Assembly (NCBI GenBank): GCA_024811115.1
Contig: JAKOGH010000390.1
Location: 169,247-233,246, forward strand
Reading direction: 5' to 3'
Length of the DNA stretch: 64,000 bases
From: Terana coerulea
Lineage: Eukaryota; Basidiomycota; Agaricomycetes; Polyporales; Phanerochaetaceae
The notes below the pieces were generated by a model that was not told the DNA's origin, did not search any database, and was given only the letters and a program-made list of their open reading frames with translations. Shown here one piece after another: positions 49,893 through 61,697 of this stretch. Every line of letters starts with the position of its first letter. Position 1 is the first letter of the stretch. The position numbers and the translations under genes are program-made.

Positions 49893-50453
49893 TGTCATAA
49901 ATTTCCCTCAGCGCTAGTATACAGCGCTTAGAATGTAACATCAAGTCACGGGATATGTTACCCAGTCGTCACAACAGCGTTACAAGATGCTGATCAGTTG
50001 GCCATGCGATGGACGCATGGTTATCAGGGATATGCCTCATACGGACACAAGGATCATGGACTCAGTTCTGGATTCGTTCTAGACTATGACCTCACTATGA
50101 GGTCACTATGACATCGTGTACTGGTAGTGTACAGTAGCTAGATTAGGACATCTAGATAGTGTTGATGTTAGCATGATAGCTAGGTCAGATCTGATAAAGG
50201 AGTTAGAGCAGTGGTATGCTCTGGCCTTAGTCATGGATCACCTGACTATATCAGTCAGCACATGGTATTGGAGGTTTTAGATAGTGTCTGGGGTCCTCTA
50301 CACATGTATATAGGAGGCTGGTCTGAGGGCTAATACCTCAAACTCAACAACATTGTTGATTTATATCTCCTCTACTCGCTTTACTCAAAGTCCCCTGCTC
50401 TCCCAAAACCCCTCCAAGTATTCCTAGCAGGTGAGTATTAGAGTTTTGTGATA
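49893..50453 (+). repeat. solo LTR of a second retrotransposon family (R2)
   Basis: 561 bp beginning TGTCATAAATTTCCCTCAGC and ending TTTTGTGATA; direct copy of R1. It is flanked by a perfect 5 bp duplication, GAAAG at 49,888-49,892 and again at 50,454-50,458. Termini TGTCACA and TGTGAYA form a short inverted repeat, as in typical LTRs. It lies between the chromodomain and the 3' LTR of the chromovirus. Confidence 0.85.
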
Positions 50454-50617
50454 GAAAGGTTCCACAAGTCACAACCCAATGCCGGCTCGATGCATCAATG
50501 CCACTATGTTTGCAACTCTGCTGTGGCAACTGTTAGAAAACCTCACCAACACTCTGGAGCACCAGAGTTTGGATGGGAGGAGGAAATTCGAAGCACTCAT
50601 TCCATCAAGGACGATGG

Positions 50618-50635
50618 ACTTTAGCAGGAGGGTAA
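50618..50635 (+). promoter_or_regulatory. likely polypurine tract of copy 1
   Basis: A purine-rich run (AGCAGGAGGG) sits immediately 5' of the 3' LTR, the expected place for the plus-strand primer of reverse transcription. Short and unverified. Confidence 0.5.
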
Positions 50636-51041
50636 TGTTGCAGACGGCCATGCATATGTAGTATTATTTTTCATTTCCTGCAGTTATTTAGCACAAATAC
50701 ACGGCTTGGTACTAGAGCCTTGGACTTTATTTCAATAATCCCGGTGTTTAGCGCCCAAACACGGCTCAATTCTTCTACACTCTCAGACTCTTAGCACTCA
50801 GACTCTCCTGCCTTGCTCTTTATCTCAACGTCTTGGTCATTAGGGATAAGGTGTGTATTAGTATCTTGTCGGCATAGCAATGCTAACTTGGTCATTGGGG
50901 ACAGTATCGACACCTGCCTGCCTGTTTTGTGGGGTCTACTTGGAGTTGGCCTTTGTTGTCCTCCCTCGTATGTGTTCTATCATCTATTCCCCATCTACTC
51001 TGATCCACTCATTCTGGTTACATCAAGCTTGTCTTGCGACA
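50636..51041 (+). repeat. 3' LTR of chromovirus copy 1
   Basis: 406 bp, begins TGTTGCAGACGGCCATGC and ends TTGCGACA. Same landmarks as the 5' LTR but visibly diverged from it in many positions, so the element inserted long ago. Confidence 0.87.
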
Positions 51042-52786
51042 CTTGGAGCTTAATAAAAATCCACAAATACTAAAATGTCCAGATATATTTCTTAGCATGG
51101 AAAAATGTTATGAGAATATATCTGGCATTTGTAGTGATGTCCTGCATCTGAAACAGTGGTTACTGCATATAATATCAATTTATTCTAAGTATAAGCACAC
51201 TAGCTGTAGCTAAAGGCTATGTAAAGGGCTATAAATTTTCACACACATATGTACTATGCTCTGAACTGTGTCAGAAGATTTCTATAATTTATGTAATTCC
51301 ATCTGTATATTGGCACTACACTCTATTACTGCTATTTATAATCCAGAGTGGATCATAGATTTAAAAACTAGATAAACTTAGAAAATAATGAATATATTCA
51401 AGAAAATGCACATATATGTAAGAAACATGTATGCATGCTTTGTGAATGCTATTCTACTGTTGTGATGATGAGAAGTCATTAAACCTTATTTTTGCAAAAT
51501 ATAAGCTCTATAGCTTAAGCTGTGGATGTTCTAAAATTAAGATTATAATCCAAAATAGGTATAACATGCGCTTCCGGATGCTAGAATATTTCCACAATTT
51601 ATGGTATTTTACTTGTATTCTAATACTGCACTCTGTTACTGCTACTTACTGGCTAGGGTAAATTATAGATTGAAAAAGCCGCATAACTCTCAAGAGTTAT
51701 GAATATATTCACAAAAATGCATATAACTATGGGAAACATGTCTGTATGCTTTTATATGCTATTCTGTTGCATAGATGGTAAAAAGCCCTTTAAAGTCGTT
51801 TTTTCGCAATGTATGCCATTGTGTTCCTCAGCTATAGTTGATTTATTCAAAATGCAAATTTAGCATATAGCACACATTTATCCATCCAGACTTACCATAT
51901 ATAGTTATATGGCCACATCGAAAAAGCCTTCATTGTGGAGCTTTATAACCATAAAACATTTGTATCGAAAGCTTTCTTATTTAAAAAAGATAAGCTAATT
52001 GTTCTAAGCCTGCTAACTGTGCTTGCATTATTTTTGAGTTTTACTATATGTGCTGTTCTGCCATTCTTGGATGGCAAACTCGAGCTATTGAGAGTTATAT
52101 AGTGAATATCAAGCATTATGAGATGTATGGGACTTACTATAATACAGAGCAAGGTGCTGTGTGCTATTGTGAGATGGTTTTGAAGAGCTCTTTGTACTTG
52201 ATGTTGAAGTTGCAGCAGTTGCACCAAATGGTCTATTTTGCAAAGTCCCCAATTGCAAAGTGGCAGTATATGCATTTGCATATAACTTTAGGCTTGTTGA
52301 GCTTTTTAGCCTATTAACTATATAAGTATAAGCACACTAAATGAAGACAAACAATGTATCAGATAAACAAAGCTGTTTTCATTCTCCACCAAGAGTTTGT
52401 AAATAATGACGCAGCAGAAACAGCCCTGTTGCTAAACTAGTATTAAGCCTTTACAACTATATACACTGCAGTCTTTAAATGCACTATGGAGATGTGTGCC
52501 ATGGTGCATGTTTTATGAAGTGAGATAAAGTTAGCTAAGTGTGAGAGTGACTGATCTGAGCACATACCATTTTGTAACCTCTAGCGTGATCTTAAAGCTG
52601 AGCTTCTCACAATTGCAAGCCTAATTCTAAGTGGTTGTAATTTAGCGCATCTAAACAGGAGGATTAAGGAAAATGTGCTCAGTGATGAGCTTAATCTTAT
52701 AGAGGTCTTGGTTGCAGATAATAAAAGCCTGTTTCTTGCTATCAAAGTGCTTCATGCAGGTGTAGCAGGCTTGAGCAGAGATATTA
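51042..52786. other. AT-rich flank with tandem ~310 bp repeats
   Basis: Contains the repeat array described at 51,273-51,790 and otherwise anonymous AT-rich DNA. No gene supported; the open frame at 52,048-52,317 has no family features. Confidence 0.45.
51273..51790 (+). repeat. tandem repeat, unit about 310-320 bp, two visible copies
   Basis: The landmark GAATATATTCA recurs at 51,390 and 51,701, and CACTCTRTTACTGCTA at about 51,311 and 51,630, each followed by similar text including AACATGT and TGCTATTCT. The copies are diverged. The same unit occurs in reverse orientation at 62,550-63,200. Confidence 0.6.
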
Positions 52787-53540
52787 TAATATAAAGTGCA
52801 GTAACTACTGTAGGCCTCTTGTCTATTTTACTATAGTAAATTGTAAAATCATCCTACTGCAAAATTTGTAAAACTTTTTGGGCATTGTTAAACTCCCCCA
52901 CCATTGTAAATGCTTGTAAAGGCATTGTAAAATATTGTACAATCTTGTAAAACTGCTATACAATATTGTAAATTCTTATAAAACCATTGTAAAACTGCAG
53001 TATAACTTTGTAGGTCTTTATCAAATGACTTCAAAATTAAGTAAACTTGTTATTGATTTATAAATAAACTAGCAATTTGCACATAGCTTATTGCTATTTA
53101 GATTGCTTTGTAGTATTTTAATTGATTTCCTTGTTATATTGATTTTGAGCAAAGTTAGAGTAAGTATTTAATCCTTTATATTTTGCTAGTGAATGGAATT
53201 ATATTATAAATATCATAGCTGCTATTAGCATAATGTAATTGGCTAGAATTGTTAATTATTACTATATGCTATGCTATGCTTAATGATAATAGTAATAGAA
53301 TATTCAAAATGGCTGATAATGTAATAATATTAGAAGCAATAAAGCATATTTCTATATGCTTTAGATATTTCCTTTTTGTGTATTTATTAGAATTATATTT
53401 TGAGTGCTAATTATAATGAAAGCTAAAATTGTAGCCCCAACAGCACTGATTCCAACCATACTGGAATGATAAATATCGGTTATGTAGTTATTGTGCAAAA
53501 GGCAAAACATTGCATAGGAATGCAGTTTTACGTATATTTA
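52787..53540 (+). repeat. left arm of foldback element
   Basis: It carries at 52,850-53,000 a cluster of more than ten short TTGTAAAA-like words in the same orientation, spaced irregularly by about 8-25 bases. The rest of the arm is AT-rich without coding potential. Confidence 0.7.
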
Positions 53541-54819
53541 CTATATTATAGATAGCTTTGCACTGATATCAAGATAAGTGAATTATATTAAAGCAGCACT
53601 TTCTGTCATTCAAGAATAAGCATAGCTATTTATATAAAGATAATAAGTGCTGTTGAAAAGTACTTTTGAATTTGAGCTAGCTATGAGGTAAAAGATGTAG
53701 CTTTGCTCATATGTAGTGAATGGCACAAATATACCTCCAGGCTCTGAAAGCCAACTTGTACACTTACTCAGCATTTACCTTTACCCTTCCCACGAATATG
53801 GGTTAAGCACAGATTGCTATGAGTAGAGGTATTGCCCATGGGTTTAGCACTTTAAATACCTTTATATGTGTTTACAATCTAAATAAGTCTGCAAATATAT
53901 AAAATAGCAAGGAATTGAGTGAGCTAGAGGTTGTAAGGTGAAAGATATATATGTAATATATAGTAATTCGTTTGACTAAGATGTTTAAGGTAGTGCTATT
54001 ATTTATATACAAATCTGTAGCAACAAGCAATGTGATTCTACTGACCTTGGACTAGCTGGAAACCATGCAAAATCAATAGTAATATTGCCTTATAACAGTT
54101 GTTAGCATGAATTATACATCTGCCTGTTGATTTGTTTTATCAAAATATTGCCCACAGGCTTTTTGTCTGTGTGAAATCATATAGAAGACATTAACACGAA
54201 TTTATTGAGCCTAATAATGTAATAATTGACTATGGAATGAGTGAAATGTAGGATTTATAAGCTGATGAGCAGGAGAAAATGGTCAAATCTATTTGTTTTG
54301 ATGTCTCACTGTACTCACTACTTTTGTTTGTATATATATTAGTAGTATGCATTTGGGCAATTCCATAAAATTCGATTTAGATGAATTGGTGCAGTACTTG
54401 CTGAGATACAGCACTGCTGAGCAGAAATAATCCCTTTAGCAAAAACAGTCAGTACCTTATGCAATGCCTAGCTAATTAGTGTGTTATGTAGCTCAGAATT
54501 CTTGCATTATGCTGTAGAGTATGCTAATATACTATATAATACACGAGCTAGTTATAGGTGTCACAGGTTTCCATTTGGCTACTTTCACTCTTATACTTCA
54601 GTATCCTTACCTGCAACTCTTACAGATTATTTATATCTGTGCCATTCGCTACTTATATAAACATTATTAGTTATTACTATGTAGTAGAAGAGATAAGTAA
54701 TATATTATCTATAGCAAACTAACAATATGCTATATATGTATCTCATTCAAAGTTAAAATATAGTTATTGTAAAAGATGCTTGTTAAAATATATCACATGT
54801 TATTTTGATATAGTGCATG

Positions 54820-55589
54820 TATGTAAAACTGCATTTCTATTCAATGTTTTGCCTTTTGCACAATAACTACATAACCGATATTTGTCATTCCAATATAGTT
54901 GAAATCAGTGCCATTAGGGCTACAACTTTAGTTTTTGTTATAATAAGCACTCAAAATGTAATTCTAATAAATACACAAAAAGAAAATATCTAAAGTATAT
55001 ATAAATATGCTGTATTGCTTCTAATATTATTATATTATTAGTCATTTGAGTATTCTATTACTATTAGCATTAAGCATAATATAGCATATAGTAACAATTA
55101 GCAACTCTAGCCAATTACACTATGCTAATAGCAGCTATGATATTTATAATATAATTCTATTCACTAGCAAAATATAAAGGATTAAATACTTACTCTAACT
55201 TTGCTCAAAATCAATATAACAAGGAAATCAATTAAAATACTACAAAGCAGTCTAAATAGCAATAAGCTATGTGCAAATTGCTAGTTTATTTATAAGTTAA
55301 TAACAAGTTTACTTAGTTCTATAGTCATTTGACAAAAATATACAAATTTATACAAAGTTATACAAAGTTGTACAAAATTATACAAAGCTTTACAGTAGTT
55401 TTACAATAGTCTTTTTTAAGTATTTACAGTATTGTACAGCAGTTTTACAAGGTTATACAATAGTTTTATAAGATTGTACAATATTTTACAATGCCCAAAA
55501 CATTTTACAAATTTTGCAGTAAGAAGGTTTTACAATCTGCTATAGTAAAATAGACAAGAGGCGTACAGTACTTACTGCACTTTATATTA
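54820..55589 (-). repeat. right arm of foldback element
   Basis: Inverted counterpart of the left arm. The subterminal words appear here as TTTTACAA and TATACAAAG/GTACAAAA, at about 55,340-55,530, in opposite orientation to those on the left, as expected for binding sites of a shared transposase at each end. Confidence 0.7.
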
Positions 55590-57223
55590 CAAAAGTAAGA
55601 TCTGCTATTAGGTGCAGCCAAGGATGTTGGTGATTCACTAAATCTTTGGCACAAGCATGTTTTCCTCATTGTTCTCTTTATCATTTTTGTGGCTATGCTT
55701 GTGAAACTCATTATTTTCAGAGCTGACAATAACTTCATCCCTTTCTTCCTTATGAGGAAAGACCTCTTTATCTTCAGAAGCATTAGCTGAGAAGTCTTAT
55801 CTATCTTTTGGTTTATCTAAGCTACAGCTGTCGCCAAAATAAAAATGGTTGTGCTCTTCAACTGCATGTATAATAAGTAAGTAACAGCTATGACTGTGAT
55901 AAAATGCTGCTTATCTTCATCTTCAAGCTCTTTGACATTAATAGAAGCTTGCATAAAAGCAGCTTAAAGAGCAAAACAGCATAGAGCAACTTAGACTTAA
56001 GATGCATGGCGTAAAGCAGAAGCAAACTCGGATATAAAAGACCAAGCCAAAGATGTGAAAGGTGTATTGGTAGAGGCAGAGAGTGCTATGCCTCAATTGG
56101 ATGCATGAGAGGCCATCTTTTTTATGTAGAGTAATATGTTCAGTTGATATTTGTTAAGAGAAAGAGTGTTAGTTATGACTGAAGTTAACAAGAAAAATGA
56201 GAAAATGGCTACTAATTCAGCTATAATATCAAAAACTCTTCAATTGACTGTTTTTTCTTTCAGATAGAAGGCTTGGGTTGGTTTTTAGCCGTAAGAGCAC
56301 AAGCTGCATTTTCCTCTGCAATCCAAAAGTCGGCAAGTAGTAAAATTGAGAAGCAATAGTAGGCAAACTGACTATTTTCATATTGCTTAGCAGAACTCTA
56401 TTAAGTGTGCTTGCAAGCAGCAGCAGCTTAGTTACTAGCGAGACTATATATTAGCATAACTTGAGATGTAAAGTAAAGATAGATTGCAAGGCAGAAGGAA
56501 GTGCAAGAGAGTAGATCTTTAGATCCCAGAACTGGTAAGCAAGTGAAATCAAGGTGGCATTTGAACTATACAGTTCAGTGATGGCCAATGAGAGAGTGGT
56601 TTAGGGGTTCTGTTTATTTGTTCATCATTGACAATGGGTGTACACTAACATACCAATGCTTCATAAATCCATTTTTAGCAAAGCTGACATATACCTGGTT
56701 TGACTTCATTGTATTCTCTATTCTATGCCCATTCACTTGTATGGCTCTGTCAAAGCAACTTCAGGTTCACTGCTGTGGCCTTTGTAAGAAACACTTACCT
56801 ATACCTACTGGCATGGCCTTCTATATCTAAAATACCACTATCTGCTATTCTTAATGGAAAGCACAGCTTGCACAATGCTAAGCAGCTGCCAAAGCTTCCG
56901 CTACAGGTCCCTATCATATCTGTCCCTCTTTGTCCTCCAAGTTGGCCTTCAATCCAATGGCTGTTGATCTCTCTGACTCTATTGCAGCCTCTCGAGACAA
57001 AGATCTGAGTTTTGCAGAAAGCCATCAGGCTTTACCTTTATATTGTGCCATGGTCAAAGACATATCTGATAAAGATGAAGAGTACTTTTATAAGTATCCT
57101 CCTAAGGCTCTAGCAGTGGAAAGGAGCTAGAATCAGGACAGACAATATTTAAATATTGGGCTGCTAAAAGTACAGTTAATAAATGCAAATCTTAGAGTCC
57201 CTACTTGAGTAGAGAAGAGTTAT
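55590..57223. other. AT-rich DNA with decayed, unidentified open frames
   Basis: Short open frames at 56,588-57,130 (+) and 55,505-55,783 (-) have no recognisable domain. They might be fragments of a decayed transposon or host gene. Nothing can be called. Confidence 0.3.
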
Positions 57224-57638
57224 TGTAGACGGACAGGCATACACAGTATTACTTTTCATTTTCTTGCATTTATTTAGCACAGATACACAGCTTGGTAGCA
57301 GCTCCAGAGCCTCTGGACTTCATTCCGATGATCCCGGCGCTTAGCGCCCAAATGCCGCTCAATTCTTCCCATGCTCTCAGACACTTAGCACTTTGGACTC
57401 TCTGGCCTTGTCTCTCATCTCGACCTCTTGGTCATTGGGGATAAGGTATGTATTCTATACACTGTACCTAGTACCAATGCTAACTTAGTCATTGGGGACA
57501 AGTATTGGCACCTGCCTGCCTGTTCTGTCAGATCTACTAGGAGTTGGCCCTTGTTGCCCTCCGATACGTGTTCTATCATCCATTTCTTATCTACTCTGAT
57601 CTGCTTGTTCATTACGCGTCAAGCTTGTCTCCATAACA
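57224..57638 (+). repeat. 5' LTR of chromovirus copy 2
   Basis: 415 bp, begins TGTAGACGGACAGGCATAC and ends CATAACA. It retains GGCGCTTAGCGCC, a perfect 6+1+6 hairpin-like palindrome. Confidence 0.86.
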
Positions 57639-58275
57639 TTAGGTTGAGATCTCCCAACCGCACTGGTCCGATTGAACTCCTGCAAAGCACAGACATCACA
57701 ACAGTTCAGGAGATACAGCGCCACTGAAACTTTGCTCACTCCCTTTCACCTCCTTCCTCTTGCTGTGCTGCTATTAAGCAGGATGTTGGTGTGGTGAACT
57801 TTTGGGTTCTCACCATGTGCAAGGAGGTTCATTCACACACTACTCATTGCCAACCTGTCTGAAAACACAGCTCCCATGCAGTAGTTTGACTGTTCAGCGA
57901 TATTCCACTACTACAACTCGAGCAACAAATACAACTATCACGATGAACCAGAGACCTATAAGAGGTGTGACCAATAACTGTGCCCCCAATTATTACAACA
58001 GTGTCAAAGCAGTGTACCGGAGAGAACATCCAGACCAAATCCAGCAACTTCGAATAGGACAGCACCCAGGAAAACCACTGATCCAACTCTCAGCAGGAAG
58101 TTCTAGCTCACTGAGCCCTGCGTTTCTCAAACTCCTCCAGAACCTCTGCACGCTCACACTTCAAACTGGCACTCTATATACGCAGACCCCAATAGTCACA
58201 CCAGCAACCCTCTGTCCATGTGATCCGTTATCACAGCCCTCTCTGCCTCCACCTTTTGCACCTGCACCAGCACTC

Positions 58276-59570
58276 ATGGCTTAACCAATGGCCCTCGAGC
58301 AGCTGGTTTAGGCTCTGGCTCAACAAATAGCCAACCTCACCAAGAATGTCAACCAGGATGCAGGTCCAGCAAGCGCAACAGCCTCTACCAATAATAAATG
58401 CCATAATCACCACACAACCACATATCAAACGATATGTGCAGAAACCCGCCACATATGACAGCAAGTCTACAGATGATGCATGTTGGTTTCTAGCCACCTT
58501 TACCTACGGGCGCAGGACCAAAAGGAGGAATTGAGTGACTGAGTGCAGCAACAGAGCCCTGGATGCCAACGGCAACCTAGTTGCAGACGCACAGAGCCAG
58601 CCAGTCATAGGGATGGGGTACAACCCTTGAATCAATAAGTGGGGTTGGAGCATGCTTCAACTTCCTGGTGGGAGACGCAGCCATCTGGGCGATGCCAAAT
58701 ATGGAAGCATTGATGAAAGGTAAAACACCATATATCAATTGGATGGCATTCCTATAAGCCTTCCACATGCGATTTGAGACTGTGGACAAGGCAGAAAATG
58801 CCTTGGCCTTCCTTAATACCCTTTAGATGGAAAACAAGATGGCGCAGAAATATATGACACTGTTCTACCAGTATGCCGGCTGTACCACCCTCAGTGACAA
58901 AAATAAGCACATCTGGTATAAAAAGCACCTGTCCACCTATATCAAAGACTAAATTGCAAAAGACGGGCAGAGATACGTTGACTTTAGCACATGTAGTAGA
59001 GGCAGCACAGGATATCCACAAGAGAAAGTGTGAGTGAGATGCAAAGCAAGCCTGCAAGCAAGGACATCAACCTAGGACTACAATGTTGACGTTAACCTCA
59101 AGGCCTTGGCACTTTACTCTAGTGGCTCCAATTTAGCTATTCCAAACCCTAGCTAATCCTAACACCATGTGACATCTCGGCAATAACTCCAGCAGGGGGT
59201 CAGCCTAGGCTCTGGCGTAAAGCTCTGACAAAGAGATGCTTTGAATGTGGATTGAAGGACCACACCATTGTGGCCTGTCCTTACCGCCAGTCCCTTTGCC
59301 AGCATTGCCACAAAGTAGGGTATACCTCTGCGGTATGTCGCTCCTGCTACATAGAACAGGCAGAAGCAGTGGCAGCATGAGTTAATGCGACGGTACGGAT
59401 GGCAGTGCATCACCAAAGTTGTCTTTGACAACTGTGTTAAATACTTTGGGCTTATTCATATTGAGCTCTTCCTTCATGTTAAAAGCAGCAGTGGCATCAT
59501 TGGCATAGTTAGTGGTGTCTCTAAAGGCATGTCTTCATAAGGTGACAGGGGATTTTTGTAAGGTTCTTGG
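58276..59570 (+). pseudogene. gag remnant of chromovirus copy 2
   Basis: Begins at an ATG at 58,276 followed at once by a stop where copy 1 has a Gln codon (CAA in copy 1, TAA here), then ALEQLV and ALAQQIANLTKNV. The zinc-knuckle area near 59,235-59,345 keeps CFECGLKDHTIVAC and CQHCHKVGYTSAVC, the second having lost its histidine to tyrosine. Inactive. Confidence 0.72.
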
Positions 59571-59710
59571 CTAAGGCTGCAGCTAGGAACCTAGCATATT
59601 TTCTTGGTTTCAATTGTTTTTCTGTATTGAATGTAAATCCTTGTTCTGAAACAGACACTGACTCAGACCCAGTCTTCTTTGTATTTGTACCACTGCTGTT
59701 CTAGGTTCTT

Positions 59711-61690
59711 TTGACTTCATCTCTAAAATCCTACTTTGTTCTGTTGTGTTCCAAGAAAACTGTCTTCTTTATAGTACCAGTAGTTGACATGGACCCACGG
59801 GATTCAACTCCCAAGACTGCCAGCATAGATTCAACTCCTAAGACTGCCAGCACAGATTCAACTTTGTCATTTTATAATCCCAAGGACACTGTAGCACCCA
59901 AGCCTATAGCACCTGTTCCCTCTGTATCGGATGTTGCTAGTAGTATGTATGATACAGTTTCTTCATGCCAACTTCAGGAAATTGATTGCCAGTCGAAGCA
60001 CTTTTGGGTAGCAGCGTATATAGCAGGTGAAAAGACTCGGGCAATGCTAGACAGTGGTGCCAACAAACTATTTGTCAACAAGGACTATGCTTGAAAGCAG
60101 AACCTAGTACTCAGCCCTTTGACTCACCAACTGCCCCTCTACAACATCAACGGTAGCTCTAACCAAGCTAAAAGCATTACTCATTTTGCACAGCTCGGAC
60201 TGGTTATTGATAACTATGATCAAAATGGGACTTCTTAGTGGCCTAGGGCTTGAGGACATCATTCTGGAATTGCCCTGGCCGAGATCAGTTAACTTACAAG
60301 TTAACTGGTGAGACAGAACACTGGATTTGGAGGCAGAGCAGTGCTCTTAGAAAGTGGAAGCCAAACTAGAAGGCGTGGTGAAGTTAGGTCAAGGCCGGGA
60401 CTTTTGAAAGGAGAAGATAAGCTGTGGATGTGCACCAGATAAACTTACTTGCAGCAGATTGCTGAAGAGGAATCACACAAACAAGGGCAGTGGTTCTTTG
60501 AGGAGATGGTTCTAGAGGAGTACCGTCACCACATTTATGTATTCTCAGAGGAAGAGTCAAACCAACTGCCAGAGCACAAGTCGTGGGACCACACCATCAA
60601 CCTCAAAGAAAGAGCTCCAGAAACACTGCATACCAGAGCTTTTCCAATGTTAGTTCTAGAAGATGAGGAGTTGGAATGTTTCCTGGATGAAAGCCTGGCC
60701 AAAGGATACATTGTTCCCTTCAAGTCTCCCATAGCATCTCTAGTCTTCTTTATTAAGAAGGATGGCAAGTTGTGGTTCATTTAGAACTACCGAAAGCTCA
60801 ACAAGATCATGATTAAGAACTGCTACCCGCTCTCTCTAGTGTCAGACATCATTAACAAGCTTAAGGGAGCGCAAATTTTCACAAAATTCGATGTCTGATG
60901 GAGATACAACAACATCTGGATCCGTGAGTCAGATTAGTGGAAGGCAGCATTTATCACCAATCAAGGGCTCTTTGAATCTAGAGTTATATTCTTCAGACTG
61001 ATGAATCCACTGGCCACCTTTTAATTGCTCATGAATACTAACTTTGCAGACTTGATAGCAACAAACAAGATAGCTGTCTATATGGACAACATTTCGATCT
61101 ACAGTAGCAACTTGGAGGTGCATCAAGAGACGACAGCATGAAGTTTTGCGGCAACTAAAAGAGTACAACTTGTTTTTGAAGCCAGAGAAGTGTGAATTTG
61201 ACAAAGAAGAGGTTGAATACCTGGGTATGGTTATCCGAGCTGGAGAAGTTAGAATGGATTTAGCTAAGGTGCTAGCCATCACCAGTGGCATACTCCTCAA
61301 ACTCTTTGCAATGTATGAGGATTCCTGGGCTTTGCAAACTTTTATTGAAGGTTTGTTGAAGGGCTTTCACGTTGAGCTCATCCACTAAACAATTTGACCA
61401 AAAGGACACATCCTGGAGATGGAGACCAGAGGAGCAGTTGGCCTTTGATGATTTGTGCAAAGCCTTTGTTACAGCTCCAATCCTTGCGATATACGGCCTA
61501 ACCAGAGAGACGAAGATTGAAGTAGACGCGTCAAACTTTGCAACTAGAGGGGTCTTATTGCAGCGAAGACGACAACCTCATGCATCCAGTTGCATTCTGT
61601 TCGGAGACAATGTCATCAGCAGAGCACAATTATAAGATCTACAACAAGGAACTGCTGGCAATTGTCAGAGTGCTAGAGGAATGGCAACAT
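59711..61690 (+). pseudogene. protease, reverse transcriptase and partial RNase H, copy 2
   Basis: The protease block is AMLDSGANKLFVNKDYA (60,043-60,092). An open stretch 60,449-60,781 encodes the start of reverse transcriptase (WDHTINLKERAPETLHTRAF, DESLAKGYIVPFKSPIASLV, FFIKKDGKLWFI) and ends in a stop where NYRKLN should continue. The catalytic box is altered to YMDN near 61,078. RNase H starts with EIEVDA-like KIEVDASNFATRGVL. The end is lost at the 3' LTR. Confidence 0.75.
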
Positions 61691-61697
61691 TACTTAG

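Larger units (their letters stand above)
42656..51041 (+). mobile_element. degenerate Ty3/gypsy chromovirus LTR retrotransposon, copy 1
   Basis: About 8.4 kb between two direct LTRs. Internal order is gag with two zinc knuckles, aspartic protease, reverse transcriptase with an intact YMDD box, RNase H, integrase and a C-terminal chromodomain, the order of Ty3/gypsy chromoviruses. Every domain is cut by stops and frame shifts, so it is inactive. Three later insertions sit inside it: a 549 bp segment (43,401-43,949) and two solo LTRs of another family (47,979-48,520 and 49,893-50,453). Flanking 5-mers (CTTTA left, CTTGG right) are only partly alike, consistent with an old insertion. Confidence 0.88.
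52787..55589. mobile_element. 2.8 kb foldback element with ~0.75 kb terminal inverted arms
   Basis: Both ends start TAATATAAAGTGCAGTAA when read inward. The inverted match runs through the left arm 52,787 to about 53,540 and the right arm about 54,820 to 55,589, with many substitutions but few large gaps. Landmarks in both arms: CCTCTTGTCTATTTTACTAT near the tips, GCAATTTGCACATAGC, and GGCAAAACATTG at the inner end. Weaker inverted similarity continues inward (GAATGGCACARATATA at about 53,719 and 54,640). The middle ~1.3 kb codes for nothing. No clear target duplication. Probably an old non-autonomous DNA transposon or foldback element. Confidence 0.75.

Noticed and set aside
47979..50453. 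R1 and R2 as the two LTRs of one short retrotransposon
   Set aside because: The interval between them is chromovirus pol in the right order, and each repeat has its own target duplication.
56588..57130. Possible decayed host gene
   Set aside because: Open frames are short, hydrophobic or low in information, with no recognised domain.
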